Assembly (NCBI RefSeq): GCF_012641335.1
Contig: NZ_JABAID010000003.1
Span: 310,001-374,000, forward strand
Direction: 5' to 3'
DNA length: 64,000 nucleotides
DNA from: Novosphingobium sp. ERN07
GTDB taxonomy: Bacteria; Pseudomonadota; Alphaproteobacteria; Sphingomonadales; Sphingomonadaceae
The notes under the pieces are model-generated. The model was not told the DNA's origin. It ran no database searches and was given only the letters and a program-made list of their open reading frames with translations. Within the stretch, counting starts at the first letter, position 1. Each line of letters opens with the position of its first letter. This document shows positions 46,285-55,996 of this stretch, in pieces. The translations under genes and the position numbers were made by a program.

Positions 46285-48444
46285 TCAATATTCGAAGCGG
46301 AGTTCAAGGCCGTAGCTGCGCGGATCACCGAAGAAGGCCGCCGGAAGCCCGGCCGAGAAATGGGCGAGGTAATATTTGGTATCGGTAAGGTTACGCCCAT
46401 AGGCCGCGAGTTGCCACTTGCCGAAGCCGAGCGGAATTTCGGAAAGCGCGATGCGCGCGCCCAGAATGCCATAATCGCCAATCACATAGCGCGCATCGGT
46501 GGTGGAGGAGAACTTGGCGCTTTGCATGTAGTAATCCACACTGGCGCTGGGCAGGCCAAGCGGCGTTTCCGGCAGCGTCCATTCCGCGCCAACGGTAAGC
46601 GTGTGGCGCGGCGCTTCGACGAAATTGAAACGCCCGGCAATGTTCGCGCCGGTGACCTGATCGGTGATCCGGCGATAGCCCGCATCAAGGAAAGCATAGC
46701 TGGCATTGAACGTCAGCGCGCGCGATGGCTTGGCCGTGATATCGAGTTCGAGGCCCTGAATGCGCGCCTCGCCCGCGTTGAAGATGTCGGTAACGGCGGG
46801 GTTGTTGGGATCGGACTGGATGTTGACCTGAATATCGCGATAATTGGCGCGGAACAGCGCGATATTGGCGCGCAGGCGATTGTCCAGCCAACTGGATTTG
46901 ACCCCCACTTCAAACGAATCGAGCCGTTCGGGACCATAACCTTCGGCAAAGCGGGCGAGCGTACTGGCGCGCAAGTTGTAGCCGCCCGATTTATAACCGC
47001 GTGACCATTTGGCATAGAGGTTCACGTCACGGCTTGCCTCGTAGCCGAGGATCACGCTGGGGCTGTAATCGGTGAACGTGTTGTCGCCCCGACCCTGCGG
47101 ACGGGTGGTGACGGTGCCGTTCAGCGCAATGCTGCTTTGATCCAGCGTGGCTTCGCGATTGTCTTGCGACCAGCGCAGGCCACCAGTGAGATAGAGGCCT
47201 TCCAGCATGGCGGGACGCCATGTGGCCTGCCCATAAAGTGCCCATGCGCGGTTGTGGACCGTGGCGGTGCGCAGCGATGTGGCGCGGCCCGCCGGCACCG
47301 AGCTATCGAAGCTGGAAGCCTTTTCATCGAAGAAATAGGCGCCCAACGTATATTCAAGCTGGCTGTCGAAGGCAGAGCCGACGAGTTGCAGTTCCTCGCT
47401 CCACTGCCGCTGCGTCTGCTGGAATTCGGTCAGGAAAACCGGGAAGGGACCGGCCACCCCGGTCAGGTAGTTCTGGTTGGTGTAGTTCGCCAGTTTGCGA
47501 TAGCCGGTGATCGATTTGATGGTGAGCGCATCGGATACGGTCCAGCTTGCGGTAAGACCATGACCTTGCGCGGTCACATCATTGGCCTTGAGACCGCGCA
47601 CGGCGGGCGATCCGGCAGTGGGGCGTTGTGCAACCAGCGGGTGGAATGGTGTCGAAACCATGAAGGCCGGCGTATCGGCAATGTCCGAGCGGTCATAAGC
47701 ATAGCGCAGTTCGAACGCGGGCGACGGCTGCCACAGCACTGCGGCCCTGTAGGCATCGCGGCGCTGATCGCCAAAGCGCGCAACACCCGTGCCGAGGTTG
47801 CGGACGAAGCCATCCTTCTGGCTGTGCAGATAGGCGAGTTCCACCGCCAGCGTATCGCCCACCGGCACGTTCACGCTGGTGCGCGAACGGAACTGATCAT
47901 AGTTGCCATAGGCCAGCGTCTGGCGGACATGAAATTCGCCCAGTTCAGGCTGGCGGGTGATATAGTTGATCGCGCCGCCGGTGGCGTTGCGGCCATAGAG
48001 CGAACCTTGCGGCCCGCGCAGAACCTCGATCCGTTCCACTTCTGCAATTTCGGCGGCAAGGCCCTGACCGCGCGCCACGTAGACCCCATCAAGATAGATC
48101 GCGACGCTGGGGTCCACCGTGATCTGATCGTCATTGTTGCCCACGCCGCGCAGGAATACGCGGGCCGTGGTGGCACTATTGGGATGCGGGGTGATCTGAA
48201 GCGACGGCACCTGGCTGCGCAAGTCGGTGAGATCGGCGATGCCTTTGCGGGCCAGATCATCAGAGGTCAACGCGACGATGGAAAGCGGGGTCTTCTGCAA
48301 CGGTTCGGCACGCTTCTGCGCGGTGACGACGATTTCGGCAATGCCACCGTCCTGCACTTGTTGCGCATCATCCTGCGCGTGGGCGGTGGTAGCAAACGCC
48401 ATAGCCAGCAGGCCCACGCTGCCAAGAATTGTCGATTGCTGCAT
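46285..48444 (-). CDS. TonB-dependent receptor (TetR-controlled operon)
   Basis: This 719-residue receptor has a signal peptide ending TTAHAQ, then IAEIVVTAQKRAEPLQ, a plug with RVFLRGVGNNDDQIT, DGVYVARGQG and VLRGPQGSLYGRNATGGAIN, and a barrel ending in YGLELRFEY. It is the first gene of a TBDR-SDR-phosphatase operon transcribed away from the TetR gene. The intervening 170 bases contain a 22-bp dyad, so substrate-dependent derepression is likely. Confidence 0.93.
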   Translation of the reverse strand: MQQSTILGSVGLLAMAFATTAHAQDDAQQVQDGGIAEIVVTAQKRAEPLQKTPLSIVALTSDDLARKGIADLTDLRSQVPSLQITPHPNSATTARVFLRGVGNNDDQITVDPSVAIYLDGVYVARGQGLAAEIAEVERIEVLRGPQGSLYGRNATGGAINYITRQPELGEFHVRQTLAYGNYDQFRSRTSVNVPVGDTLAVELAYLHSQKDGFVRNLGTGVARFGDQRRDAYRAAVLWQPSPAFELRYAYDRSDIADTPAFMVSTPFHPLVAQRPTAGSPAVRGLKANDVTAQGHGLTASWTVSDALTIKSITGYRKLANYTNQNYLTGVAGPFPVFLTEFQQTQRQWSEELQLVGSAFDSQLEYTLGAYFFDEKASSFDSSVPAGRATSLRTATVHNRAWALYGQATWRPAMLEGLYLTGGLRWSQDNREATLDQSSIALNGTVTTRPQGRGDNTFTDYSPSVILGYEASRDVNLYAKWSRGYKSGGYNLRASTLARFAEGYGPERLDSFEVGVKSSWLDNRLRANIALFRANYRDIQVNIQSDPNNPAVTDIFNAGEARIQGLELDITAKPSRALTFNASYAFLDAGYRRITDQVTGANIAGRFNFVEAPRHTLTVGAEWTLPETPLGLPSASVDYYMQSAKFSSTTDARYVIGDYGILGARIALSEIPLGFGKWQLAAYGRNLTDTKYYLAHFSAGLPAAFFGDPRSYGLELRFEY

Positions 48445-48487
48445 GATTCTCTCCCTATCTGCGCCATTTTCTACGCTCTGTTAGATT

Positions 48488-48509
48488 TTCTACCTACGTG
48501 AAGGTAGAA
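48488..48509. promoter_or_regulatory. 22-bp operator-like dyad between TBDR operon and tetR
   Basis: TTCTACCT and AGGTAGAA form perfect 8-bp arms around a 6-base spacer, between divergent genes. Spacing and symmetry fit a TetR-type homodimer site. Additional TTTTCTAC half-sites lie at 48470-48476 and at the dyad itself. Confidence 0.6.
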
Positions 48510-48613
48510 TTGCAAGAGGTCTTGTGCAAAGGTGGGCAGCGATGGCTTGGGGACGCGGTTGTGGCCCGCTATGAGTGGTCCATCATCGGTTCGTGATTTT
48601 TGGGGATGCCAGC

Positions 48614-49258
48614 TTGTCCAATGCCAATCCGCCACCCGTTTTGAAGCCCGTTGCACGGCAGACACGCGGTGATGCCACGCGACAGGCCATCCTCAATGCG
48701 GCAGAGCAGGTGTTCGCGGATGTAGGCTATGCAGCCGCCCGGCTTGAGGATGTGGCGCAAGTGGTGGGCATTCGCCGCCCTTCGATTGTCTACTACTTTC
48801 CCGGCAAGCAGCAGCTTTACGATGCGGTGGAAGCGGAAATCTTTGCCGCGATGCACGTTTTCGTGACCGAACGCATGGTGGGAACTGAAAAGCCGCACGA
48901 CCGGTTGCTGGCGCTGTTCGACGCTTGGCTGGATTTTCTGGTGCAGCGCCCCACCGCGGCCCGGATCATCCAGCGCGTGGTGGCCGACCCTGCACCGCGC
49001 GGCGATAATCCCGTGCTGTTTTCCGACACCGCGCTACGCGATCTCGAAGCGATTCTGGCCGCAGGCGTTGCCGATGGAAGTTTCCGTGCAATTCCGGTCA
49101 TGCACATCCTGAACAGCGTGGCGGCAGGGGCGCTGTTCTATGTCTGCAACGCAAGGCAGCTTGGCGAAGGGCGGCAATACGATCCCGCCGATGCCGATAC
49201 GCTGGCGGCGTTCCGCGCGATCATCCACCTGCAGGCGCGCAGCGTTGTGAGGCCATAG
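48614..49258 (+). CDS. TetR-family transcriptional regulator
   Basis: The roughly 214-residue TetR protein has an HTH at about 18-65 (GDATRQAILNAAEQVFADVG, then IRRPSIVYYFPGKQQLYDAV) and a divergent ligand domain. TTG 48614 is favoured by GGGGAT 7 bases upstream; GTG 48575 and 48593 are alternatives. It is divergent from the TBDR-SDR-phosphatase operon, with a perfect dyad between, and is followed by the LLM oxidoreductase, which may be co-regulated. Confidence 0.87.
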   Translation: MSNANPPPVLKPVARQTRGDATRQAILNAAEQVFADVGYAAARLEDVAQVVGIRRPSIVYYFPGKQQLYDAVEAEIFAAMHVFVTERMVGTEKPHDRLLALFDAWLDFLVQRPTAARIIQRVVADPAPRGDNPVLFSDTALRDLEAILAAGVADGSFRAIPVMHILNSVAAGALFYVCNARQLGEGRQYDPADADTLAAFRAIIHLQARSVVRP

Positions 49259-49351
49259 CCCTATCGGGTTATGCAGCGCGCGCGTGCGCAAGATATCTTC
49301 GGCGGTGGAACGACAACACGCCCGTCAACAGGGCGGCAGCCGGAGAGCCTC

Positions 49352-50515
49352 ATGAAATTGTCGATCATCTATGAAGCGCAGATGGTGGATACCAGTCGCG
49401 AGAACGAGCGCGCGGTATTCCTCCAGATCGTCGAGCAGGCGAAACATGCCGAAGCGCATGGGTTCGATTGCATCTGGTGCGTGGAACACACCGCGCTGAC
49501 CCAATACGCGCACATGTCGGCGCCCGAAACGGTGCTGGCGTTCATTGCAGGGGCGACGAGCCGCATTCACATCGGCCACGGCGTGGTCTGCCTGCCGCCT
49601 GCGATGAACCATCCGGTAAAAGTGGCCGAACGCATCGCCACGCTGGACATTCTTTCGCAAGGGCGGCTGCACTTTGGCGTGGGCAAAGGCGGCACGCAGC
49701 AGGAAGCGGGGACGTTCGGCTATGATCTGAACGAATTGCAGCCGATGATCGATGAATCTATGTACCTGATACCCAAGATCATGGTGCAGGACGAAATCGA
49801 GCACGACGGCCAGTTCATCAAGATTCCCAAGCGCCCGATCCATCCCAAGCCGTATCAAGACCCGCACCCGCCGATGTACATGGCCTGCACGCGCGAAAAC
49901 ACGCTGCAGGCGGCAGGCGCACGCGGCATCGGCGCGCTGGTTCTGGGCTTTTCCGGCCCGGACGAGATCGCCAAGAAAAACGCGGTGTATCGCGAGGCTT
50001 TCCGCACCCGCAAGGCAGAGGATCAGGTGGGTTTCCGCCCGACCGAACATCTTGCCGCGCTCTGCGCCGCCACCGTGCTGGATGACCGCGACGAAGCGCG
50101 GCGCATTGGCCTTCGTGGCCAGCGCTTCTTTGCCGAAAGCATCGCCTACTGGTATCAGGGCGGGCCGAAGCCGACGGTGGATGACAATCTGACCGCCGAA
50201 GATCATGCCAAAGTGCTGGAAAGCGGCAAGCAGGCGACCATCGCCTATCTTTCCGAAGAGGCGATCCCGGTGGGGGACGAGCATCTTTCGAACTACACCG
50301 TGGCGCAGGACGCCTATGGCACGCCGGATGATTGCATCCGTTATGTCCAGCGATTGAAGGATGCGGGCGCGGACGAAATTCTCTTTATCTTCCAGATGGG
50401 CGGCATTCCGCACGATGTGATCATGGAGACGATCCGCAACATCGGTGAAAAGGTTATCCCGCACTTCCGCGCTATAGAGGCGGCAGAGGCGCAGGAGATG
50501 GAAGCGGCTGAATAG
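49352..50515 (+). CDS. LLM-class flavin-dependent oxidoreductase
   Basis: This 387-residue luciferase-like TIM-barrel monooxygenase/dehydrogenase has the N-terminal HGFDCIWCVEHTALTQYA, RIHIGHGVVCLPPAMNHPV, LDILSQGRLHFGVGKGGTQQE and AGADEILFIFQMGGI. Family members use FMNH2 or F420. ATG 49352 follows CGGAGAG. It comes 93 bases after tetR and ends at a strong terminator. Likely role: oxygenation or C-C/C-N cleavage in the catabolic island; the substrate is unknown. Confidence 0.88.
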   Translation: MKLSIIYEAQMVDTSRENERAVFLQIVEQAKHAEAHGFDCIWCVEHTALTQYAHMSAPETVLAFIAGATSRIHIGHGVVCLPPAMNHPVKVAERIATLDILSQGRLHFGVGKGGTQQEAGTFGYDLNELQPMIDESMYLIPKIMVQDEIEHDGQFIKIPKRPIHPKPYQDPHPPMYMACTRENTLQAAGARGIGALVLGFSGPDEIAKKNAVYREAFRTRKAEDQVGFRPTEHLAALCAATVLDDRDEARRIGLRGQRFFAESIAYWYQGGPKPTVDDNLTAEDHAKVLESGKQATIAYLSEEAIPVGDEHLSNYTVAQDAYGTPDDCIRYVQRLKDAGADEILFIFQMGGIPHDVIMETIRNIGEKVIPHFRAIEAAEAQEMEAAE

Positions 50516-50542
50516 GGCGGAAGCAGCCAAGTCCGACGTTAT

Positions 50543-50574
50543 GAAAGGGTGCCATTACGGCACCCTTTCTTTTT
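50543..50574 (+). terminator. Rho-independent terminator after the LLM gene
   Basis: GAAAGGGTGCC pairs with GGCACCCTTTC (11 perfect pairs, 5-base loop) and is followed by five T. It separates the LLM gene from the convergent TBDR, whose stop is at 50579. Confidence 0.92.
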
Positions 50575-50578
50575 GGCG

Positions 50579-53011
50579 TCAGAACGAGAAGCCCACTTCC
50601 ACCCCGTAAGTCCGCCCGCGTTCATAGCTGCCGGTGAACAGCAGCACCGGTGCGCCGAAGCTGATGTAGCGTTTGTCGAGCAGGTTGTCCCCGAAAGCGG
50701 CGATGGACAGGCGGGAGCCGCCCAGCGGCATGTCGGCAAGGCCCAGCCTGCCGTTGACCAGCCAATAGGCGGGCTGGCGGTTGCGATCTTCCAGCACGAC
50801 TTGCCCCGCCAGATTGCGCAAGGGGGTTGAGGTGAGGAAGTAGGCACTGCGATAGCGCGCTTCGAGCAGCGCGGTAACGTGCCCGCCCTGACTGGTGAGG
50901 TCGGACGAACTATAGGTGGCCGCGGCACGCCCGGTCCAGTTCGAGAAGTAGGTCGGTCGGGCAAAGGCGGCAACGTCCTGCCCGTTGAGAACGAAGGTGT
51001 CGTAATCGAAATCGGTGTAGCCGATGCTGCCCGACAGGTTCAGCCCTGCCGCCGGCACCACATCCAGTTCCGCTTCGAAGCCTTTGATCTTGGCCTTGCC
51101 AGCATTGTCGAAGAACTGGCGGCCATTGATGAAGTTCTGCGTCTGCAGATCCTTGTAATCGTTGTAATAGGCCGCAACATTCAGCCGCACGCGATTATCA
51201 AGGAACTGGGTCTTGGCGCCCACTTCATAGCTGGTCAGGTTCTCTGGCCGATAGGGAATGCCGCTGAGAATGCCGCCGGAGACATAGCCGGTGGCGACTT
51301 TGGCGAAGATCGTGCTCTGTTCGTTCGGTCGCCATGTGGCGATGCCGGTATAGGTCAGCTTCTTGTAGGTCTGTTTATAGGTGCCAATGCCAAGCGAGCC
51401 ACCCTGCGCACCGGAAATGGCCGAGATCTGCAATTCGCGATCATCAATCGTGCCGCGCAGGCCTCCAGTAATGTCGAAGCTTTCCGAAAGGTGGACCGTA
51501 AGCTGGGCATAGCCCGCCATCGAATCGTTCACCCCCACGGTGCGGGTGATCCCGCTGCCGAACACCGCATCGAGCGGGCTGGGCACGATGGTGGCCGAGG
51601 GCGTGGGCGAAAGGATGCCAAGCACTTCGGTGCCAGGCGAGTTTTCGTGGAAGTAGAACAGGCCTGCCGTCAACTGATAGGCATCGTTGCTGAGCTGGAA
51701 TTGCAGTTCCTGGCTGAACTGCGTTTGCCGCGTGGCGCGAGCCGACAGCAGCGGGAAGAAATAGTCGTTGGCCCCCGGAATATTGGCCGGATTGAACAGC
51801 GCGGCCTGAATTTGCTGCGGCGTAAGCCCCGGCGTGATCAGCGCGCCCAACTGGCCAAAGGTAAAGCGCATTCCGCCCGCTGACCCCAGATCGAAGATCA
51901 CCGGGTCTTGCCGGAACTTGCGATAGGCGGTGATCGACTTGACAGTGAAGGTGTCGCTTGCCTCCAGCGTCAGCGTCAGGCTGTGGCCCTGAGTGACGGT
52001 GTGTTCTTCGCTGGTGGCCGCTGCCACTGAAGAGAGCGGGCCGTTCAGCCCTTCGTTGGTGGTGCCGCCAAAGAACGGCTGCAAAGCCACGATGGGAGCA
52101 AGCAACTGGCCAGAGGCATCGGGGATCACGCCAAGGCTTTGCATCGCGCGGCCCGATGCGCGGGTGTCGGTGTAATCGAAGCGGTAATCGGCGGTCAGCG
52201 CGCCAAATTCACCGCGCACAGCAACCTGCCCGCCATCGACATTGCGATGGCCCAGCTTCTTCACAAAGCGCTGCGTGCCGAATTCGGGCGCGCGCAGGGC
52301 GATGTTCAGCCCCTTGCCTGCCATCGTATTGCTCACATCGCCATCGATCTGGTCATGAAGATAGGACAGGCGGACAGAGAACGGGCCGATCTGCGGCAGA
52401 TCGAGCGAGACTTTGCCGCGCCACGCATCATAGTTGCCATAAGAGCCGGTCGCGCGCACGCCCCATTCACCCTTGGGCGCGGCGGTGACGATGCTGATCG
52501 CGCCAGATGTGGCATTGCGCCCGAACAGCGTGCCCTGCGGCCCGCGCAGCACTTCGACGCGTTGGATATCGCTGAAATCCAGCAACGAACCGACCGCGCG
52601 CCCGATATAGACGCCATCGATATAGATGCCGACCTTGGGATCGACCGAATTGCTCGACGTGCCCGAAGCCACACCGCGAATGATGATCGTGGGGTTCGAT
52701 TGCTGGCCCTGCGCGTTGAACTGCAGGCTGGGAGCCAGCCCTGCCAGATTGCGAACGCTGGTGACGCGCAGGGCGGAAAGCTGTTCGGCCCCGATGGCGG
52801 TGACGGCAACCGGCACCTTTTGCAGGCTTTCTTCGCGGCGCTGCGCCGTGACGATGATTTCCTGAACCGATGTCTGGCCGCCAGCAGCAGCATCTTGCGC
52901 TTCGGGTTCCTGTTCCTCTGCCCGCGCGGCGCTCGTCAGCGCGAAGGCGCCTGCCGCCAGCATCGAACCGCGCAACAGCGTTGAGCGGATATACCGTGCT
53001 TTCATCATCAT
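50579..53011 (-). CDS. TonB-dependent receptor (COQ4/amidohydrolase island)
   Basis: This 810-residue receptor has a signal peptide ending SAARAE, a VQEIIVTAQRREESLQ TonB-box region, a plug with NPTIIIRGVASGTSSN, DGVYIGRAVG and VLRGPQGTLFGRNATSGAIS, and a barrel ending GVEVGFSF. It is downstream of the COQ4-like and amidohydrolase genes on the same strand (gaps of 127 and 122 bases), so it may share their promoter. It is the probable entry port for the island's substrate. Confidence 0.93.
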   Translation of the reverse strand: MMMKARYIRSTLLRGSMLAAGAFALTSAARAEEQEPEAQDAAAGGQTSVQEIIVTAQRREESLQKVPVAVTAIGAEQLSALRVTSVRNLAGLAPSLQFNAQGQQSNPTIIIRGVASGTSSNSVDPKVGIYIDGVYIGRAVGSLLDFSDIQRVEVLRGPQGTLFGRNATSGAISIVTAAPKGEWGVRATGSYGNYDAWRGKVSLDLPQIGPFSVRLSYLHDQIDGDVSNTMAGKGLNIALRAPEFGTQRFVKKLGHRNVDGGQVAVRGEFGALTADYRFDYTDTRASGRAMQSLGVIPDASGQLLAPIVALQPFFGGTTNEGLNGPLSSVAAATSEEHTVTQGHSLTLTLEASDTFTVKSITAYRKFRQDPVIFDLGSAGGMRFTFGQLGALITPGLTPQQIQAALFNPANIPGANDYFFPLLSARATRQTQFSQELQFQLSNDAYQLTAGLFYFHENSPGTEVLGILSPTPSATIVPSPLDAVFGSGITRTVGVNDSMAGYAQLTVHLSESFDITGGLRGTIDDRELQISAISGAQGGSLGIGTYKQTYKKLTYTGIATWRPNEQSTIFAKVATGYVSGGILSGIPYRPENLTSYEVGAKTQFLDNRVRLNVAAYYNDYKDLQTQNFINGRQFFDNAGKAKIKGFEAELDVVPAAGLNLSGSIGYTDFDYDTFVLNGQDVAAFARPTYFSNWTGRAAATYSSSDLTSQGGHVTALLEARYRSAYFLTSTPLRNLAGQVVLEDRNRQPAYWLVNGRLGLADMPLGGSRLSIAAFGDNLLDKRYISFGAPVLLFTGSYERGRTYGVEVGFSF

Positions 53012-53138
53012 TCTCCCTCCATTGTGTTATTTTTTGGGCGGACCGGCGTTTTCCGCCGTGACACTGCGCGCGCGGCCGGACGCATTGCGCCAAGCCGCTC
53101 CGGCATTTCAGATCATGCTTTGATAAGTGGAGCCGCCA

Positions 53139-54017
53139 TCATTCGGCCGCTTCCATCAAAGGTTCGCCGTAGTGCGGGTCATCCTCGTTGCAGAGGCGGT
53201 TGGTCAGATCCCAGCGATTGTCGATGACCGGCGTGATGCCCAGTTCGCGGCGGATATCCTCGATCTGCACATCGGCATATTCGCGCCAGTCGACCAGCAT
53301 CAGCGGATATTTCCAATTGCGGCCCTGCTGCGCGCCGAGGTATTCGGCCTCAAGGTTCACAACCATCGCTTCGGGATAAAACAGGCCGTCCTTCATCACC
53401 GTCTTGGCCTTCAGGTAAAAGGCGATGCGGCTGAAGAAGTTGCTCAGTTCCGGGTGGAAATAGACCGACTTGGCGTGCATGTTGGCCGAAAGCAGCGCCA
53501 CTTCGCCACCGTGGTTGGGACCAAAGCCGCTGACCATATGTTCGATATCGTGCGAAAGCGCGGTCTGGCGCAGGTAATAGGTGAAATCGTTCACTACCTG
53601 AATTTCCTGAAAGAACAGATCGAGCTGGTAACCCGAATTGGCCATGAAATCATGGATCGCCGCGCCCAGCGTACCCGGTGCGCAGTCCCTGGTTTCGGCC
53701 AGCGTAAAGTTTGAAAGGCTGCGGCGCTCCAACCAGCGCTTGAACAGCGGCAGGCGGGCCTTTTCCATCTCGAACAGTTCGATGATCCGCGGCATGTCTT
53801 CCAGATCGTGCAGGATCTGCGCCACTTCGGGGATATAGGCGGTGTTCGGCAGATCAGGCCCGTTGCGGCGCAGCATTTCCTGCGCGATCAACGTTCGCAA
53901 CCCTGCGTGGTTGAGGTATTTTGATGAGCTGACGAGGACCGAGCTTTCCGTCTCGATCCTGCGGATTGCACCGTTGAAATAGGCGCGGTCGGCTTCACCG
54001 ATTTTGGCTTCGCTCAT
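53139..54017 (-). CDS. COQ4-family protein
   Basis: The 292-residue, mostly helical protein carries the complete COQ4 metal motif HDxxH-x11-E as H156 D157 I E H160 ... E172 (SHDIEHMVSGFGPNHGGE). COQ4 proteins act in ubiquinone synthesis and have been linked to oxidative decarboxylation of the quinone head-group precursor. Here the gene sits between a D-aminoacylase-like gene and a TBDR instead of with ubi genes, so a catabolic decarboxylating or hydroxylating role on an aromatic acid is possible. The assignment to the family is firm; the function in this context is inference. Confidence 0.82.
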   Translation of the reverse strand: MSEAKIGEADRAYFNGAIRRIETESSVLVSSSKYLNHAGLRTLIAQEMLRRNGPDLPNTAYIPEVAQILHDLEDMPRIIELFEMEKARLPLFKRWLERRSLSNFTLAETRDCAPGTLGAAIHDFMANSGYQLDLFFQEIQVVNDFTYYLRQTALSHDIEHMVSGFGPNHGGEVALLSANMHAKSVYFHPELSNFFSRIAFYLKAKTVMKDGLFYPEAMVVNLEAEYLGAQQGRNWKYPLMLVDWREYADVQIEDIRRELGITPVIDNRWDLTNRLCNEDDPHYGEPLMEAAE

Positions 54018-54139
54018 AGTTCGGCATCCTTTTAAGGTCTGTCTTCTTCGCGGGAATGCACAAGCGGGGGCGCCCGGAGGGATGGGCGCCCCCTTCGAGG
54101 AAGCTGGTCAGCACTTCCTCAATGTTGTTCCGGCACGGA

Positions 54140-55882
54140 TCATTCGGCGGCCTGTGCCAGCGCCCCCACATCATTGGCGGGCGAAAGGAACTGTCCCGGC
54201 ATCGCCCCGGTGAACGCACCATTCTCAAACGTGGGCACGCCATTCACCAGCGTAATGCGGGTGGGCATGGCCTGACGGGTGAAGCGCCAGGTGGTGCCGC
54301 CCCGGCCATCGGGCACGTCGAAGGCTTTTTCCATTTCGCGGCGCTGGATTTCGTCCATGTTGAACACGGCGATATCGGCGCGCTTGCCCACGGCGATCAC
54401 ACCACGGTCATTCAAGTTGAAGTGCCCCGCCAATTTGCCGGTCATCACGTGGATGGCCTGTTCCAGCGTCAGCTTCTGCTCTTCACGCACATATTGCGTA
54501 AGAAGCAGCGCGTTTTCGCCGCCGCCGCACAGCATCTGCAAGTGCGCGCCCGCGTCCGAGATGTTGCCCACCGTGCGCGGGTCGTTCATCAGTTCCAGTG
54601 TCAGCGCCTCGTCCTTGGGGAAGGGGGCCATGTGGACGGTTGACCGGGTGCCGTTCTTGATGATCCAGTCTGCCATCGCATCGCTGCGGTGCAGGCCAAG
54701 GCTGTCGGCATATTCCTTCAGTGTGATGCCGACCGGCCCGGTGCCGTTTTCGCTGTCGAGCAGAAACAGTTCCTGCGGATTCTTCAGCGGCGAATGGTCC
54801 CACGCATTATTGTCCCAGCTTTCACGAGCGCGGGCGCGCCAATCGGCATCGGCCAGCAGCGCAGCCTTCTTGTGGTGATCATCTTCAAGCACGACTTCGT
54901 GCCAGACATAATCGTTGGACTGCGCAAAGATCAGCGATTTGACGAGGCTGAGCGTGGACGTGGGCGATACGTGGGCATAGCCCGGCCACACATCGACGCC
55001 CGCTTCGCGCATCTTGCGCACCGATTCCTGCATCGCGGGCAGGATTGGCTTCTGGAATTCCAGCGTGGGCACCGCCCCGGCGATCTGCACCTTGATCTTG
55101 CGCCCGGCCAGCAGTTTTGACAGGCGTTCAAGGTTCGCCGGGCCGGTCATCCGCATGAAGGTATCGACGATCACCTGATAGCAGGAGCCGGGATAGCGTT
55201 CCATCACCGCGAACAGCGCTTCGAATTCGGCGTCGTTGGCCTTGAGCGTCGGGACGGGGCGATCCTGCCCGTCGTGGTCGTGCATGTTGTCCGACATGCC
55301 CAGCGCACCTGCGGCCAGCGCATCGTCGAGCAGGTCGGCCATCTTGGCGATCTCTTCGGGCGTCGCTTCACGCTCCCACGCCTCCACGCCCATCGCGGCA
55401 AGGCGGATGGCGATGTGGCCGACATAGGCGGCGTAGTTCAGCGGCACCTTGACGTTGCGCTCCACCGATGCACGGTATTCGCTCCACGAATTCCAGTCCC
55501 ACGGCAGGTTCTGCATGAACGGGCCTTCGGGGATATCTTCAAAGAACGAGAAGATGCCTATCATCTCGCGCTGGGCGGGCATGTATTTGTGCAAGGGCGC
55601 GGGCGAAAAACCGCAGTTGCCAAGGATCATCGTCGTCGCGCCATAACCGGGAAGCGGATCGAGATCGGGCTGCCACCACATCGTGCCATCATAATGGGTG
55701 TGGCTTTCGATAAAGCCGGGCGTGACATGGCAACCGCTGGCATCAAATACCCGCTCGCCATTGGGGGCAAGATTTTCGCCCACTTCGGCAATCAGGCCAT
55801 CGCGCACACGCACATCCGCCTTGAACGCAGGCGCGCCGGTTCCGTCCACGACAGTACCGTTCCTGATAAGAATATCGGACAT
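54140..55882 (-). CDS. N-acyl-D-amino-acid deacylase-family amidohydrolase (copy A)
   Basis: The 580-residue amidohydrolase begins ILIRNGTVVDGTGAPAFKAD and has metal ligands in PGFIESHTHYDG, the bridging-Cys segment LGNCGFSPAP, and the late Asp/His region NISDAGAHLQMLCGGGEN. The C-terminal small beta domain returns (GKRADIAVFN, VNGVPTFENGAFTGAMPGQFL). In the middle, DNMHDHDGQDRPVPTLKAN replaces the SR-x-HRT segment usual in the family, so specificity may differ. It starts the minus-strand set with COQ4-like and TBDR genes and is divergent from an HTH regulator. Confidence 0.88.
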   Translation of the reverse strand: MSDILIRNGTVVDGTGAPAFKADVRVRDGLIAEVGENLAPNGERVFDASGCHVTPGFIESHTHYDGTMWWQPDLDPLPGYGATTMILGNCGFSPAPLHKYMPAQREMIGIFSFFEDIPEGPFMQNLPWDWNSWSEYRASVERNVKVPLNYAAYVGHIAIRLAAMGVEAWEREATPEEIAKMADLLDDALAAGALGMSDNMHDHDGQDRPVPTLKANDAEFEALFAVMERYPGSCYQVIVDTFMRMTGPANLERLSKLLAGRKIKVQIAGAVPTLEFQKPILPAMQESVRKMREAGVDVWPGYAHVSPTSTLSLVKSLIFAQSNDYVWHEVVLEDDHHKKAALLADADWRARARESWDNNAWDHSPLKNPQELFLLDSENGTGPVGITLKEYADSLGLHRSDAMADWIIKNGTRSTVHMAPFPKDEALTLELMNDPRTVGNISDAGAHLQMLCGGGENALLLTQYVREEQKLTLEQAIHVMTGKLAGHFNLNDRGVIAVGKRADIAVFNMDEIQRREMEKAFDVPDGRGGTTWRFTRQAMPTRITLVNGVPTFENGAFTGAMPGQFLSPANDVGALAQAAE

Positions 55883-55996
55883 CTCTTTCTCCCAATCTTC
55901 CGCACCATCCAGTCATTCATGCTGCGATTTGTGCAGGCACCGGCGGGCGGGTTGGGTGCAGCATATGCCGGTGTTTGAGTCGGCCGAAGGAGAGGC

